A stretch of DNA of 64,000 nucleotides. Source: Atopsyche davidsoni (lineage: Eukaryota > Arthropoda > Insecta > Trichoptera > Hydrobiosidae). The notes beneath the pieces are model-generated. The model was given only the letters and a program-made list of their open reading frames with translations. It ran no database searches and was not told where the DNA came from. Each line of letters starts with the position of its first letter. Positions within the stretch are counted from its first letter, which is position 1. The stretch is taken from positions 7,777,001 to 7,841,000 of the forward strand of contig JAILWY010000026.1 in NCBI GenBank assembly GCA_022113835.1, written 5' to 3'. Below are positions 23,370 to 34,120 of this stretch, piece by piece. The position numbers and the translations under genes were made by a program.

Positions 23370-23960
23370 TTGTCAAATCTATACATTTTATATTCAACGA
23401 GAATCGATTGCAAAATGCCCAGCATATTTCCCTTTGACGACTTGTGCATGCCGAATTAAACGAAATTGATTAAAATCAGACTGCAAAATGAATATTTTCA
23501 AATTCGAGTTAGCCCGAGACGCTCCGAGACAGAATTCAATAACGAGAGATCTTTCAGAATATTCTTTTCGGCCCGGACTTCCAAAGTTTTCTTTGGGCTT
23601 TATCATAACGCGCAAGGGATGTCTTTCGGGTGGAGTTTTTGTTGCCTAATACGCTGCAAAAGAGATGCCTCGAAACAAAAACTGGAATAATGTGAAAACT
23701 TGGCAGATTCAATCGCGATTTTGGGACGCGCGCGAGAACGCCCGGACGATATCGACGCGGACAGAGCTAGCTAGAACCTCAGCCGATATTCCGCCGGCGG
23801 TCATTCAAATTCTCCGGGTCCGAGATCAGCTGCCCTTAAGGCCGACGCTTACACATAAAAAAGTAATTTGGAACATAAATAACGGAAGAAGTGCGCCGGA
23901 CGCGCCCTCCATAGATCCTCATTTATGACGGCGCCCGCTGCGGCACGCGGCTGGGACTGC

Positions 23961-24300
23961 AGGTGGAATTTTCATATTCCAATATAAACTTATTTCTAAA
24001 ATATGAAATAGGGATAATTCAAACCAAAATCTTTGAATTGAGAGCTCACAGTGCACAGATGATGTCGTTCATGTAAAATGTCACTGAAATAATTTATTAC
24101 CTTCATGCGATAGGTGCCCTTTACTTGACAATGCAAGAAACACAAAACGATGAAAATCGTCTTGCTCAAGCGGTTCCGTTCAGACGAATCATACTTAGTT
24201 TTCCCAGCGGTATTCAGTTAATGATGAAAATTTATGAGACTGAACAAAATTTATATAAAATACAAAGCTACAAGTAAATACTTGATAACTTTTAAACGTC
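23961..24300. other. AT-rich gap
   Basis: AT-rich sequence with no supported gene. Confidence 0.45.
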
Positions 24301-24720
24301 CCTTAACGCGGCGGGTCACAGCTGAAGCGTCATTCGAAGCCACGAGGCGCTAAAAATACTATTTCTATTTTATGTGGCGGTAAAAAAGTTTCTAAAATGG
24401 CGAGCGATACTAAAATTTTTAATATCGAGCCGAAATTGAAGAGCACTTATCGAGCATGATGGCGGCCATTTGTCTCCGAGTGTCCTTGAGACGGAGAAAG
24501 AAAGGTGAAAGTGCGGCGGGGCTGCAGCAACAAGTCATCCTGCGGGGGAGAGCGCCGTCAGGTACTGAACGCCAAAACATTTCAATTTCCCTTGCAAAAA
24601 TAAATATCGCACTCGTAGTTATAAGCGTATTGTTGTTTTTTGTATTTAATAAGGAAAATTCTCAAAATTTTCAATTTGAACTCATATACAATTGTCCATA
24701 TTATATATAATTAATTTATA
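24301..24720 (+). other. Island with two overlapping short ORFs
   Basis: An ATG in strong context (CTAAAATGGCG, 24397) opens 20 codons (MASDTKIFNIEPKLKSTYRA) ending at TGA 24457-24459. That stop overlaps the start of a second frame (ATG 24456, 84 codons to 24710), whose first part is basic (MMAAICLRVSLRRRKKG) and last part hydrophobic. A GAAAG|GTGAAAG donor-like site lies near 24503 and CGTCAG|GTACTG near 24560. Two Pho/YY1-like GCCAT words are present. A 5' leader with an upstream ORF is possible; chance is equally possible. Confidence 0.2.
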
Positions 24721-26000
24721 TTAAAATAAATAGTATAAGCGTGTGAACAAACTATAATATATTGGGGTATAAAACTTTGTTTGTGTTGAGGAAAAATATA
24801 AGATCGATCAATAATATTACCAAGTATAACATACTTAATAATTCTTAAATTATGTAATTGTTAGAGAAATTCTTAGAGAAGAAAAACGTTTAGAAGAAAT
24901 ACAATAAGATTGGAACCTAGCTTGGAGTGGACGGTTCGGTTTTTTTAGAGGAAGCTATGTTCTGAATAGAAAATCAGGACGCATTTATATATTATAAACC
25001 TGTTACTAAAAAAAGTTGAAGTATACACGATTCATTAAATTATTTCACCTCTCAAGTAAAACGAACTATACAATGGAAATGTACTAAGTATTGAAACAAC
25101 ACATTCCTATCGAGACAGCCTCTACCGGCGTGTCGCTCTCTTTAGCATAGGGATGTTATGTCTGGTAAGATCTCGGAGCCTCGCTCCACCCCCTTCGCTC
25201 ACATCGCGGCCGTTATCTCCACTGAGTGAAATTAAATTACCGCCGTGAACGGAATCTGCACTTGATAAAAAAAGAGGTTTTATTCCTAAATCGACAGAGC
25301 GAGCAGAACGAGGAACAGATGTTGCGTAATTTGAATAATATTGTAATATAAATTATACGAGATTCTGGTAATGTCGAAATGAAATACTGCCGGAGATTTA
25401 TCTGCAATAATGAACAATATTCGGATAAGTGGCTTACTCCGTCCGCTGACACTGAGCGCCGTCCAGGTGCGCCGTTCCTTTTAATTACAGTCCACGACTC
25501 GCAGGTAAATTACTTTTAGAATAATCTCCCCCTTAACTCATATTTAGTCTGCGGTTCATATTTATGAGATACGGTATTGATTTCTCGCCGCCGTTGTAAT
25601 AAAAGTGAATACAAATACAATTGTAGACAGTGAACAGCATCTGGTTATATCTGCGGCTAAGCTGGACGTTATTTTCAATTAAGTAAATGAAAATTCACCG
25701 CCTCGGGTTTAGATATTTTATTTATATTAATATTTCAACAGTTTAATAACGAAATATATACAGAGTTTGACGCCTCCTTAATATATGGATAGCGTATATA
25801 GCCCATGTGAACATAGCAATGGATTGATATTGACAGCAAACGAGTAGAATTGTAAAAGTACGTTAATTTTCAAGTCGGTGAGGAAACTCACTGTTCAAAA
25901 AGAATACAATGCGTTCAATATAAGAGTTGGCATATCGTAAGCTACAGAAACTGGGATGATGTGGATTCCTGCAATCCTGAAGTAGTTCTGATTCATGATT
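24721..26000. other. AT-rich stretch, intron-like for the minus-strand exon
   Basis: AT-rich with a GC patch at 25110-25215. If the exon at 26005-26236 is real, this is the beginning of its first intron. No following minus-strand exon was recognised within the window. Confidence 0.35.
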
Positions 26001-26004
26001 TTAC

Positions 26005-26236
26005 CTGACCGTCTGCGGTAGCCGGGCGGAAGGAAAGCCGGTGGCGGCGTGATGGGCGGAGCGGGCGGCCAGGGCGGCGAACAAGAGGGCGGATAGGCGT
26101 TCGGCCAGGGCGGCCAAGCGGGCACCACGTCGGGGGGGCCGCCCGCCAGCTCCAGCACCTGCTTCTCGCAGCGCCGCCTGCGCCCCCGCCCCGGCGTCAG
26201 AGTCTTCATGGTCGCCAGGAACCCCACACCGCTCAT
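26005..26236 (-). CDS. Candidate first coding exon of a proline-rich protein
   Basis: On the minus strand an open frame runs to the donor TCAG|GTAAAATC, where the last exon base is 26005. Two in-frame ATGs are possible: 26236 (MSGVGFLATMK..) and 26209, whose context GCGACCATGAAG is much closer to consensus. From 26209 the exon encodes 68 residues plus one base. It starts with a basic N-terminus (MKTLTPGRGRRRRCEKQVLE), then a Pro/Trp-rich part with a repeated PPWP, and ends in GYRRRS. A short upstream ORF (26302-26264) and a strong dyad precede it. No downstream exon was found, and the family is not recognised. A second minus frame is also open but meets TAA at the donor. The plus strand has no comparable frame. 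This is the best coding call in the window. Confidence 0.4.
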
Positions 26237-26263
26237 GACTCGCGGTCCTCGACACCTCGACAC

Positions 26264-26302
26264 CTCAACACTCCCGACCGTTCTCTGCCGTCGCACTACT
26301 CA
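26264..26302 (-). other. Upstream ORF in the predicted 5' leader
   Basis: ATG at 26302 encodes MSSATAENGREC then TGA, ahead of and out of frame with the candidate coding exon. It starts inside the left arm of the dyad. If transcribed, it could reduce translation of the main frame. Confidence 0.3.
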
Positions 26303-26361
26303 TCGCGGCGTCCGCACCTCTATAACAATGCGGAATAGATAGGCGAGGTACGGACGCGATG
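26302..26361. promoter_or_regulatory. Interrupted 18-bp dyad at the 5' end of the minus-strand exon
   Basis: TCATCG(CGG)CGTCCGCACCTC on the left and its complement GAGGTACGGACGCGATGA on the right match except for a 3-base insertion and one C/T difference. The spacer is about 24 AT-rich bases. In RNA from the minus strand it would form a stable 5' hairpin; in DNA it would offer paired binding sites. Confidence 0.6.
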
Positions 26362-27220
26362 ACTCGCTTATAGATTAACTACTTTAGTAAACGATCACTA
26401 TATTTTCTACTTAACTCAAAAACACTCTTATTTTGTAAATAACCTGTATCGCTTGATATAATATTATTGACGCCCATATAGGCGTATAACAAATACTTAA
26501 TAATGATATTTCCTTATTGTTAACCTGCCAACGTAAATATAGCGCAAGTATTGTTTTATTAACCGAACACGTTTACACCTTTAAAAAATGGGTAGTTTGT
26601 CTTTATTCACAAAATAAAAGAAAAATGTGCCATTTCCGTACTATTTGTCGCAGAATAAGTCGGGATAATGAAGCAGATAACGCGTCGCCAGCGATCCGCG
26701 CGGGTCGGAAGGATTTCTGGGGACAGAGGACGCCCAATTTGCATTACACGAGTGTCGGGAGGACTCGCCCGGGGAGTGGCGGAGGGTCTGCCCGGGAAAC
26801 CAATTAAAGAACACGCAAAACTCCAGATCGAGTTCTTTGTGCGCCGTGAAATTGATCTCGATTGTTTAATCAAAAAGCGAACGAGAAATCAAACAAATAA
26901 TACAGCTAAAAATACCGCTGAAATCTCTACACGATTTAAATTTTTTATTAAAAATATCTCGTCAGGAACGAAGTTCTTTGTTCATAATTCATTCCAGTAT
27001 ACTTGATATTTCAGCCGTTATTTATTCAAGAACATTATCGAGGAATGGATGAGTATTATCATGCGTGTTAATTTATATTTTGTATTTTTAGAAATTTCGA
27101 CGTGTGACAATTTAGCAAAACAATAGACTTCGTATCCGATTCGTAATCTCATAATTACAATATTTTACATTAAACAAATGCAGAGTATGAAAGAGCTTTA
27201 AAACAAGCAATAATTATTGA
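26362..27220. other. AT-rich stretch with one balanced block
   Basis: AT-rich to 26640. A balanced block at 26640-26880 carries frames of 88-112 codons on both strands without a domain. AT-rich again to 27220. Confidence 0.4.
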
Positions 27221-27227
27221 ATAAATC

Positions 27228-27255
27228 GCGGCTATGAAGATGCGGCTATGAAGAT
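27228..27255 (+). repeat. Exact 14-bp tandem duplication
   Basis: GCGGCTATGAAGAT occurs twice head to tail (27228-27241 and 27242-27255), followed by GCGC. Confidence 0.85.
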
Positions 27256-27409
27256 GCGCCTCTGCGGAATCTTATGGAAATGAGACGACGTATTATTGTT
27301 ATAAGAAAGTCAAGCGGGGCAAGTCTGCGGGGGAGCCGCGGAGACTGAGCGTATCGAGTGGCGTCGCTGCTCGGCGATCGTCTCCCGGCGGCCCGAGCTG
27401 GTGCTCCAC

Positions 27410-27480
27410 CCGCAGCACCAGCCGGGGCGGAGGCCGGGGCGGAGGTCGGGGCCGTGGCCGGGGCGCAGGCCGGGGGGCGC
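27410..27480 (+). repeat. Degenerate GCCGGGGCGGAG repeat
   Basis: Two GCCGGGGCGGAG-type units are followed by diverging copies (GTCGGGGCCGTG, GCCGGGGCGCAG, GCCGGGGGGC). G-runs of four make quadruplexes likely on the plus strand. Confidence 0.7.
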
Positions 27481-27600
27481 GGGCCAGGTGCGGCTGCGGG
27501 CGACGAGGTCGGGGATGTTTTGTTTTAATTGAGAGGCCGCCGGCTATTGTGGCGCCGCGACGCCGGAGCGAGGATTATTGTGCGAAATAAATTGAACGAA

Positions 27601-27940
27601 TTGTAGCGTCGCTAAATATTTACATTGAGTTACGCGACGATAAAAACTTTGTGATTATTTTGAGACGCTTGACAAATAAGGGGCACAAATATTTCAGTCA
27701 ATAAAGTCAACCTTCGGCTGAGACAATGAAAAAAAATATACATGAGAAATACAAAATATAATAATTTTTTGTTCAAAATAAGCGATAATAAATCGTATTG
27801 CGGTTTTAACGCAAAACGCGCATCTACGAAAATAAATTAAATAGAAGTCTTACAAAAAGTGCTAGAAAAAATTTAAGGGAAAAGGGCGATCGATCGAGTA
27901 CAGGATCTCGACGAAATCGATTCGACGTACCGTCGCATAC
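27601..27940. other. AT-rich gap inside the CpG-rich complex
   Basis: AT-rich with no gene. It separates two GC-rich parts of the 27.2-28.7 kb complex. Confidence 0.45.
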
Positions 27941-28800
27941 TGTGACCCTCGAGCGGCAATTTTGAAGATAGACCGCGGGCGTACTCGGAAAAAAATTAAA
28001 ATTTTTGAGCGGGAGCGCACTCAAGGAAATAACGAGCTCCTCGTGAACTCGAAAGGCGAGAAAAAGTTATCACGAAAACGTCGGCCATCACTCGGTGACT
28101 TCGAGAGTGCGGCCGAAATCGGAATCGAAACGGAGACCGAAAAAACAACAGGGCAAACGGCGAGAGCGTCCGGGCATGCGGTCACACCCGCGCGCACCAA
28201 GGTCACAGTCATTCATAAAACTCCAGCTGATGCGACCGAGCGCAGCGAAAAAAGTGTTCCGTCGACGGTACGAAAATAGCACACGAAACAAAAATAAAGC
28301 ACAAACTACCGGCACTTTTTGTGTGATTTTTTTCACGCGTTAACGGTTAATAAGTGCGGCGTACTCGGGTGTTTGTTTGGCGGCGCGGCGCGCGGTCGCG
28401 GGCGGCGGGCGGCGCGGGCGGGCGGCGCGACCGGGCGGCGCGGCGGGCCGGGCGGTAGTGGCGGGCGGCCGCGCCGGGGCGGGGGCGGGGGCGGGGCGGG
28501 GGCTGGGGCGGCGGGGCGGGGCGGGGGCCGGGGCGGCGGGGCGGGGCGGGGCGGGCCGGCGCGGGGGCGGGCCGGGCGGCAGCGCGGGGCGGCCGGGCGC
28601 GCCGCCGCGGGGACCTGCCGCCGGTCGGATTCGAATTCGTCTCGATGCTATTGTCGAGAGGTAGGAACAAATTATTGTTAGAATCCCATAGCTGCGTGCG
28701 CTCGTTACCTCGCAGCTGGACCGCCTGTAAACTGGGAGACGGCCGCGCAAGATCGGAGAGACGGTGCCCGCGACTTGTGCGCTCGTTGTTCCAAATGTTC
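27941..28800 (+). other. CpG island with donor; possible 5' non-coding exon
   Basis: CpG-rich sequence with a 105-codon plus frame (27962-28279, starting at a non-consensus ATG and rich in Lys/Arg/Glu/Thr) and several overlapping frames. It is followed by an extreme GC tract (28379-28627) and then GTCGAGAG|GTAGGA, a donor-like site at 28660/28661. A long, structured 5' leader on the plus strand is one reading. The translated frames in the GC tract are Arg/Gly/Pro/Ala low-complexity on both strands and are not genes. Confidence 0.35.
28379..28627 (+). repeat. Extreme GC tract of GGGGCG-type words
   Basis: About 250 bp almost without A or T, made of GGCGGG, GGGGCGGG and GGGGGCGGGG words on the plus strand. 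It contains many G-runs of four or five in close order, so plus-strand quadruplexes are likely. The repeat unit is irregular, unlike a clean microsatellite. Confidence 0.85.
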
Positions 28801-31800
28801 ATGTATTTTTGCATGATAAGAATGCCTATATGTTTTAGCTTGATATTTATGGCTAGTGGAGTGTTTAAATTTCAAATATATATTTTTTATTATTCTTATA
28901 AAAGAAGGTTTTTAAAATACCTCCAGCCGATTGTTTGAGAAAAATCGAAGGAAAGAGGGGCATCAGAAGGAGGAATATTTCTTGGAAAACTACGTGAAGT
29001 CGGAAGTGCGGCCGAATAAGTGAGACTGGCCCAGGCAAGGAGTATATTCGGTAAAATGAGCACCAACCTTATATGAGAAAAGGCACTAGAAGAAGAAGAT
29101 AAAAGAAGTGCATCCCCTTAGAATATAAAAAAATAATTTGTTATAAAAAAAAATAGTAGATTTATAATTAAAATAATATCAATAATAGTTTAATAGAAGC
29201 ACAAAGACTGTGTATATTAAAAATATTTATAAATCATTGCGACTGCTTTAATAAATATTTTTTTATTAAAATCTAAGAGTTTTCTTTCTATTGCGATGGT
29301 ATATGAGAATTTTAAATTTAAAAAATGTACAACTAAACAGCCATAACTTATGACGTCGAATACTTTAGGGTTTTTATTATCACTAAGCCCCTAAACTCTC
29401 AACCGGCACAAAAAATAACTCAAATGCAATGATCGGCTTCAATCTTAATACTTTTCAATCCGTGCGGTATTTTTATAGTTTTTACACGATATCTAGTTTA
29501 TTTAAATTTTAAATATTCATCTTCTTTGTGATAAGGAGGTCGTTACAGGTGATTGTCTTCACAAGTTTTCGAGTAAAAATATTTGATATTCAAATATCTC
29601 TTATGAAAGGCATCGATAAAAGGTTGTTATGCATAGATAAAAATGAGCTTCATGTATGTTTGAGCACTAAATTTTCTCATAGTTTTCCAAAAGTAGGCAT
29701 CGGATGGCGATTTTTTTAACTCCACGGCCACTTGACGGTGGAATTGGTTTTCGTTTCTACAAAGTACTTCTGTGATAAAAAAAATATTTCATCGATTTAT
29801 TTAACAAATAATAAGGAAGATATAGCAATGCTTTGTCAAATAATTAAAATGATTTTAATTTATAATAGGTACAAAATCAATAATTAATTGAATATAAATA
29901 TTCCCTCTCAGCAAATGTCTACAGTTACAGTTGTTGCCAATTGGCAAACGCACTGATTGATTAATTTTGATTTGTTAAATATGTAAGGAACGCAAATAGT
30001 TTTTTGTAATATTGGCCAACAGACGATTGAAAATTAGTGGTATCATTAATCAAAGTGGTTAAATATTCAAATAAACATATTTAATCATACAAATAATTAT
30101 TTTAAAATATATTTAATTTGTATTTGATATTAACAAGCGTGAGCCATTATCTACAACATAGAACATATTCCCTAGACAGGAACTAAGTATTTTTATCAAC
30201 TTACATATACCACAGAGAAATTAATTTTTACACATAAGAAAACAAGTAATATTTTAAAATGAATTTATTGAAATACGTTACATCATTATTTCAGACGCTC
30301 AGATAATTTTTTATGTGTTGTTTGCTGGATTGTTTTCCTTTGTTATAAATAATAAGCAAAATTGAAAATTTAATTTGGTTCAAGAACGTTGAATATACAG
30401 GTGAAAAGATATATCACCAATTAAATATCGCCTAGTAGTAAAAACTAACCATTTATTTTAAGTTCGAAAATGATCAATTCAAATAGTAAATAGAATGATT
30501 ATAATATAATGAATATAATAAACAAGCAAATTTTTCAATTTTAAATGAGTTTCAAAAAATATTGTACAAAACAGATGTCTTGGAAAAAATGTCAATAATA
30601 AAAAATATTTCTTTGTTACTTAAATTGTTTTGGAGTATTATTACGTGTGATATCAAGCGAATATGACAAAATTCACGACAATGACCGGGTACATCCCTTA
30701 ACTTTCCTCTCTTGAGGCGGTTGTTTTATCGACTTGGCAACGTTAGCTGTTTGCGCCATCCGGGATTGAAATCGCACCTTTAATAAAAAAGAAATTAGAA
30801 AAGAAATCTAAACGATTTCTTTATTAAAAATCTGCGTAAGTAATTAACATCAGTTAATTATATCGACTTTTATTTAATATCAAATGGAAAATTTATAAAT
30901 CATTTTCACCGTGATTAAAACGATTTTAATAAGTCATAAAAGTAAATATATACAAAATTAGACGCTTTATAAGCAACTTAACCTTATTTATATATTTTGT
31001 TTCTAATTTAGCCTTCGTGTACAAAGTATTCACCATTTAAGTCTACCATACACCGACGATGATCGGAAACATTGCTTACTGTAAAAAAAATGTGTTGCCT
31101 ACAGTATATAAGCAACCTCTTGTGGTGTCTGGCGGACTCTAAAGGCGTCCGGCGCCTGTCAGCTCGCGTTCTTCCGCCGGTCTATGCAAAACTTTACTAA
31201 ATACATTTAATAACAGCTTTAGATAGGAAAGTGATCATTCAGATATTAATTGGGACCGTGTTCAAGGCAGGAATGGCGAAAATCAAAGTGAATCGCTTTT
31301 TTTTTATTATCGCAAGTGGCCGCCAGAATAAATGTTTTTTTGTTTATCGAGGCGTGATATTTTGTTGGTTACTGTTTGTTATAGAATAATATAGATTTAT
31401 GCTAAAGCTATCTGGGAAAAGAAAAACACAGATAAGAAATTGAATAACCAAGGTACATAAACATTAATGTACTTTAAATAAAGCTCGTTATATTAAAGTT
31501 TTGAAAATGGACGCAGGTAATGAGCCTGAATACATTATATTCAATGGAAGATAAGAAGACTTAAAAACGTGGATTAATGCAGAATAGGTACACCTGTATA
31601 TTTCATGTTTTTTTGTTAATTTATTTTATTTTGAAATTTATACCTGTATTAAATAAATACTAATGCTGTGAGCAGTATATCATGATATCAAATATATATT
31701 TTTCAAAAACATGTTTCGACTCTAGAACGACAAAATGAACCTAAATTCAAGGCACAATTAAAAATCAAGCACAACCCTTCCAGAGTGACTACCTAGATGA

Positions 31801-32060
31801 GCAAATTTTTCGAACAATGCTAAAACGGCTTCAGCGTTTTTCATTATACAATTTCCGGATTCTTTGGGGTAAATTTGCTCAAATTAAAAAATATATTCAT
31901 TTCAAAGAATACATCACATTTAAACTAATCGTTTCATAAAGTAAATTAATAACTTTCAGAAGCGTCGCCGGAATTTTGATTTTTAAATAATACTTTTGAA
32001 TTAAACGAAATATTCACATTTCACCATTGAACGAAAAAATCCCATTGAAAGAACAGCTGT
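28801..32060. other. AT-rich desert
   Basis: Over 3 kb of AT-rich sequence without a supported gene. It holds a 14-bp palindrome TTGCCAATTGGCAA at 29934-29947, an imperfect inverted pair near 30779-30834 (AGAAAT/ATTTCT with flanking AATAAA/TTTATT), a small GC patch near 31130-31180, and a 15-codon ORF in good context at 31507-31554 (MDAGNEPEYIIFNGR). Confidence 0.5.
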
Positions 32061-32330
32061 GAAATGAGGGAAACGATTCTTTTGCAAAAACAAGTTAATA
32101 GATCGAGATCAACCGTCAGCGCGGTTCCAATCAGACACATTGTCGGCGCTGCCGCCGTCTCGCATCGAGAGCCAAAGGGTTCTGGGCGGGCGGCGCGGTG
32201 GGGCGGCGGGGCGGCGCGGGCGGCGGATCGTTACCGCCGCGCAGCATCGCGCCCCGCCGCCCCGCCGCCCCGCCGCCCCGCCGCCCCGCCGCCCCGCCGC
32301 CCCGCCGCCACGCAGGCCGCCCGCTAATTA
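32061..32330. other. GC-rich island with octamer array
   Basis: CpG-rich, with opposed G-rich (32180-32226) and C-rich (32251-32310) halves. Frames of 87-105 codons read through the array as Ala/Pro/Arg and are not genes. Confidence 0.45.
32251..32306 (+). repeat. (GCCCCGCC)7 octamer array
   Basis: Seven exact 8-bp units in tandem. The complementary word GGGGCGGC occurs twice at about 32200-32215, and the intervening GCGGCGG/CCGCCGC (32220-32240) forms a hairpin. The whole block could fold back on itself. Confidence 0.85.
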
Positions 32331-33120
32331 CACTGGGATCGAAGACGTACGCAACAATCGACTGAACGACATTGCAACAATCACCGACAGCAAAACAAAC
32401 CTCTCGTCAAATGATTACTATTTCATCCTTCATATATTTTATCATATTAATAAATAATTAAAATGTAGTGTGTATACTTGATATATTCAATATAAACGTA
32501 GCATAATAGATCTTACATTATTAACCTAACTCTGTGCTAACCCAGCCACATTCTACCGCATATATTTTCAACCGCACAAACAGACAATAAAACTCAAAAA
32601 TTTGATAGAAACTAACCAAGCAAAAAAAAACGTAAATTAATTACTTTTATTAGTCACCACAAAAAGATTTTTTCATAATAAATACTCATATCTATCAGCT
32701 TTCACAATATTGAAATATTTAATTTTTTTACCCAACTATTTATTAGATAACGTTTTTTACCCAACTTTGGACAAATAACTCCAGTCTATGTCATATATCC
32801 GTCATCTGAGATTGAAATTTATTACATCATATTTAATATTCAGACGGTAACAGTCGCATATTTGGAATATTGTTTTGATTAAACAATCGAAAAAAAAATT
32901 AGGCAGTAAACTTATTGTTTTTATTAAGAGACAGTTCTTGTGAGATTATGTAAATAATACATCAAAGTTAAACAAACCTTGACTTCGAAAATGTATCACT
33001 ACATATCCATCTTAATAATATAATTAATAAAATATATATTGAGAAATTAATTTATTAAATTAAAATACGGAAATATTCTACAAAGTGCAGGCTAAATTAA
33101 TATAAAAACCGTTCTTCAAA
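32331..33120. other. AT-rich gap
   Basis: AT-rich sequence with no gene or notable repeat. Confidence 0.5.
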
Positions 33121-33860
33121 AAATATATAGCCCGTCGTAAAAATAAAACGAGTTTTCCGCGGTTGACAGGGACGCTGCCTGGATCGCTAACGGCTTTTAA
33201 CACGCTTGTTAAAAATTAACAAAACAAATCCTCTCGTTGCCGACGGCGTAAGGAAACACATTTTCACACGATTAGCCCTATCAATTTTCCACACACTAAT
33301 TAAGTAACAATAACAAGGGATCCCGATTGAGAAACGAAGCTCCGATCGGTGAAAACGATGCGTTTGTAAAAAAATATAATTTAACTTTTGTCAGCTGATT
33401 TGGAGGCTAGTATGCAAAAGTCTGCATATGACCTCTGCATGCGGTAAACGTGAGTATTAATTTAAGAGATATTATTTAAAAATGTTGTTCCAACAAGTAT
33501 TCTCTGTCAAAAATATTAAATATATTAATAATTATTGCATATGCAATATTTAAAGAAATGAGTACGATAAAAATGATCGAATCTGTTAAAGGTATGTGAC
33601 GGTTTTCACAATCTTATTTAAACGCAGTAAACAAAACATCACATAACAAATCAAAACTAATATCAATTTATAAAACACAAAAAAATTATATATTTTGATT
33701 CTATATTTTTGTTTACATATTAGTTTAAATATTAAAATCTAATTTTTTTTTTTAAATAAAAAAAAAAGTATTTAAATAGATAAAAAAATCTCGCTGTTGT
33801 AAAGAATATCTCCATGGCAAGTAACGTAAAAATATGCCATAAAGTAGAGTGAGCTTAACT
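33121..33860. other. Mixed stretch with repeat-tail fragment
   Basis: Balanced to about 33350, then AT-rich. It contains the MITE tail fragment at 33479-33517 and, just after it, a 16-bp palindrome TATTGCATATGCAATA, an octamer-like ATGCAAT dyad. No gene. Confidence 0.45.
33479..33517 (+). mobile_element. Diverged tail fragment of the palindromic MITE (copy 3)
   Basis: This stretch aligns with the tail of copy 1 (5081-5119) with five differences in 39 bases, including an exact TCTCTGTCAAAAATATT. No palindromic arms stand next to it, so it is a decayed or truncated copy, or the tail is a separate repeat. Confidence 0.6.
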
Positions 33861-34120
33861 GGTGGTGCATTAAAAGAACATATGCAGGGAGTCGGTGAGG
33901 GGAATGCGCGGCAGTGACAAGTACTCGCTGTCGTCAGAGGAGACGGAGCGGTGGGCGAGACAACCAGACAAACGGATTAGTGGCCAAAAAATGTCACGGA
34001 GAAATACTCCTCGACCCGACAAAAGGACGGGCTTGCTAAAGACTCTAGTGAACGAGCAAACCAATGTTTCTCTTTACAACGAGCAAGGGACAGTACAAAT
34101 TACCAATTAGTACAAGGGCG
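33861..34120. other. GC-balanced island
   Basis: A plus frame of 71 codons (33895-34110) and a minus frame of 64 codons overlap. The plus peptide is hydrophilic (RGSDKYSLSSEETERWARQP) and not low-complexity, but no start, splice site or domain supports it. Confidence 0.3.

Larger units (their letters stand above)
23331..23960 (+). other. Promoter-like GC-balanced island
   Basis: Starts with a TATATAAAAG box at 23338 and an adjacent 6-bp dyad, then about 550 bp of GC-balanced sequence. Frames of 73-87 codons on both strands have no domain. It could be a core promoter with a long 5' leader, but no donor or coding frame was established. Confidence 0.25.
27221..27600. other. GC-rich island
   Basis: Begins with a 14-bp tandem duplication and contains a GC-rich repeat region at 27410-27480 built on GCCGGGGCGGAG. 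There is no sustained open frame of note. It is part of the CpG-rich complex reaching 28660. Confidence 0.4.

Noticed and set aside
28340..28814. Frames of 95-155 codons in the GC tract on both strands
   Set aside because: The translations are Arg/Gly or Pro/Ala/Arg low-complexity, produced by the absence of A and T and therefore of stop codons.
32064..32457. 87- and 105-codon frames rich in Arg/Pro/Ala
   Set aside because: They run through the octamer array and then into AT-rich sequence.
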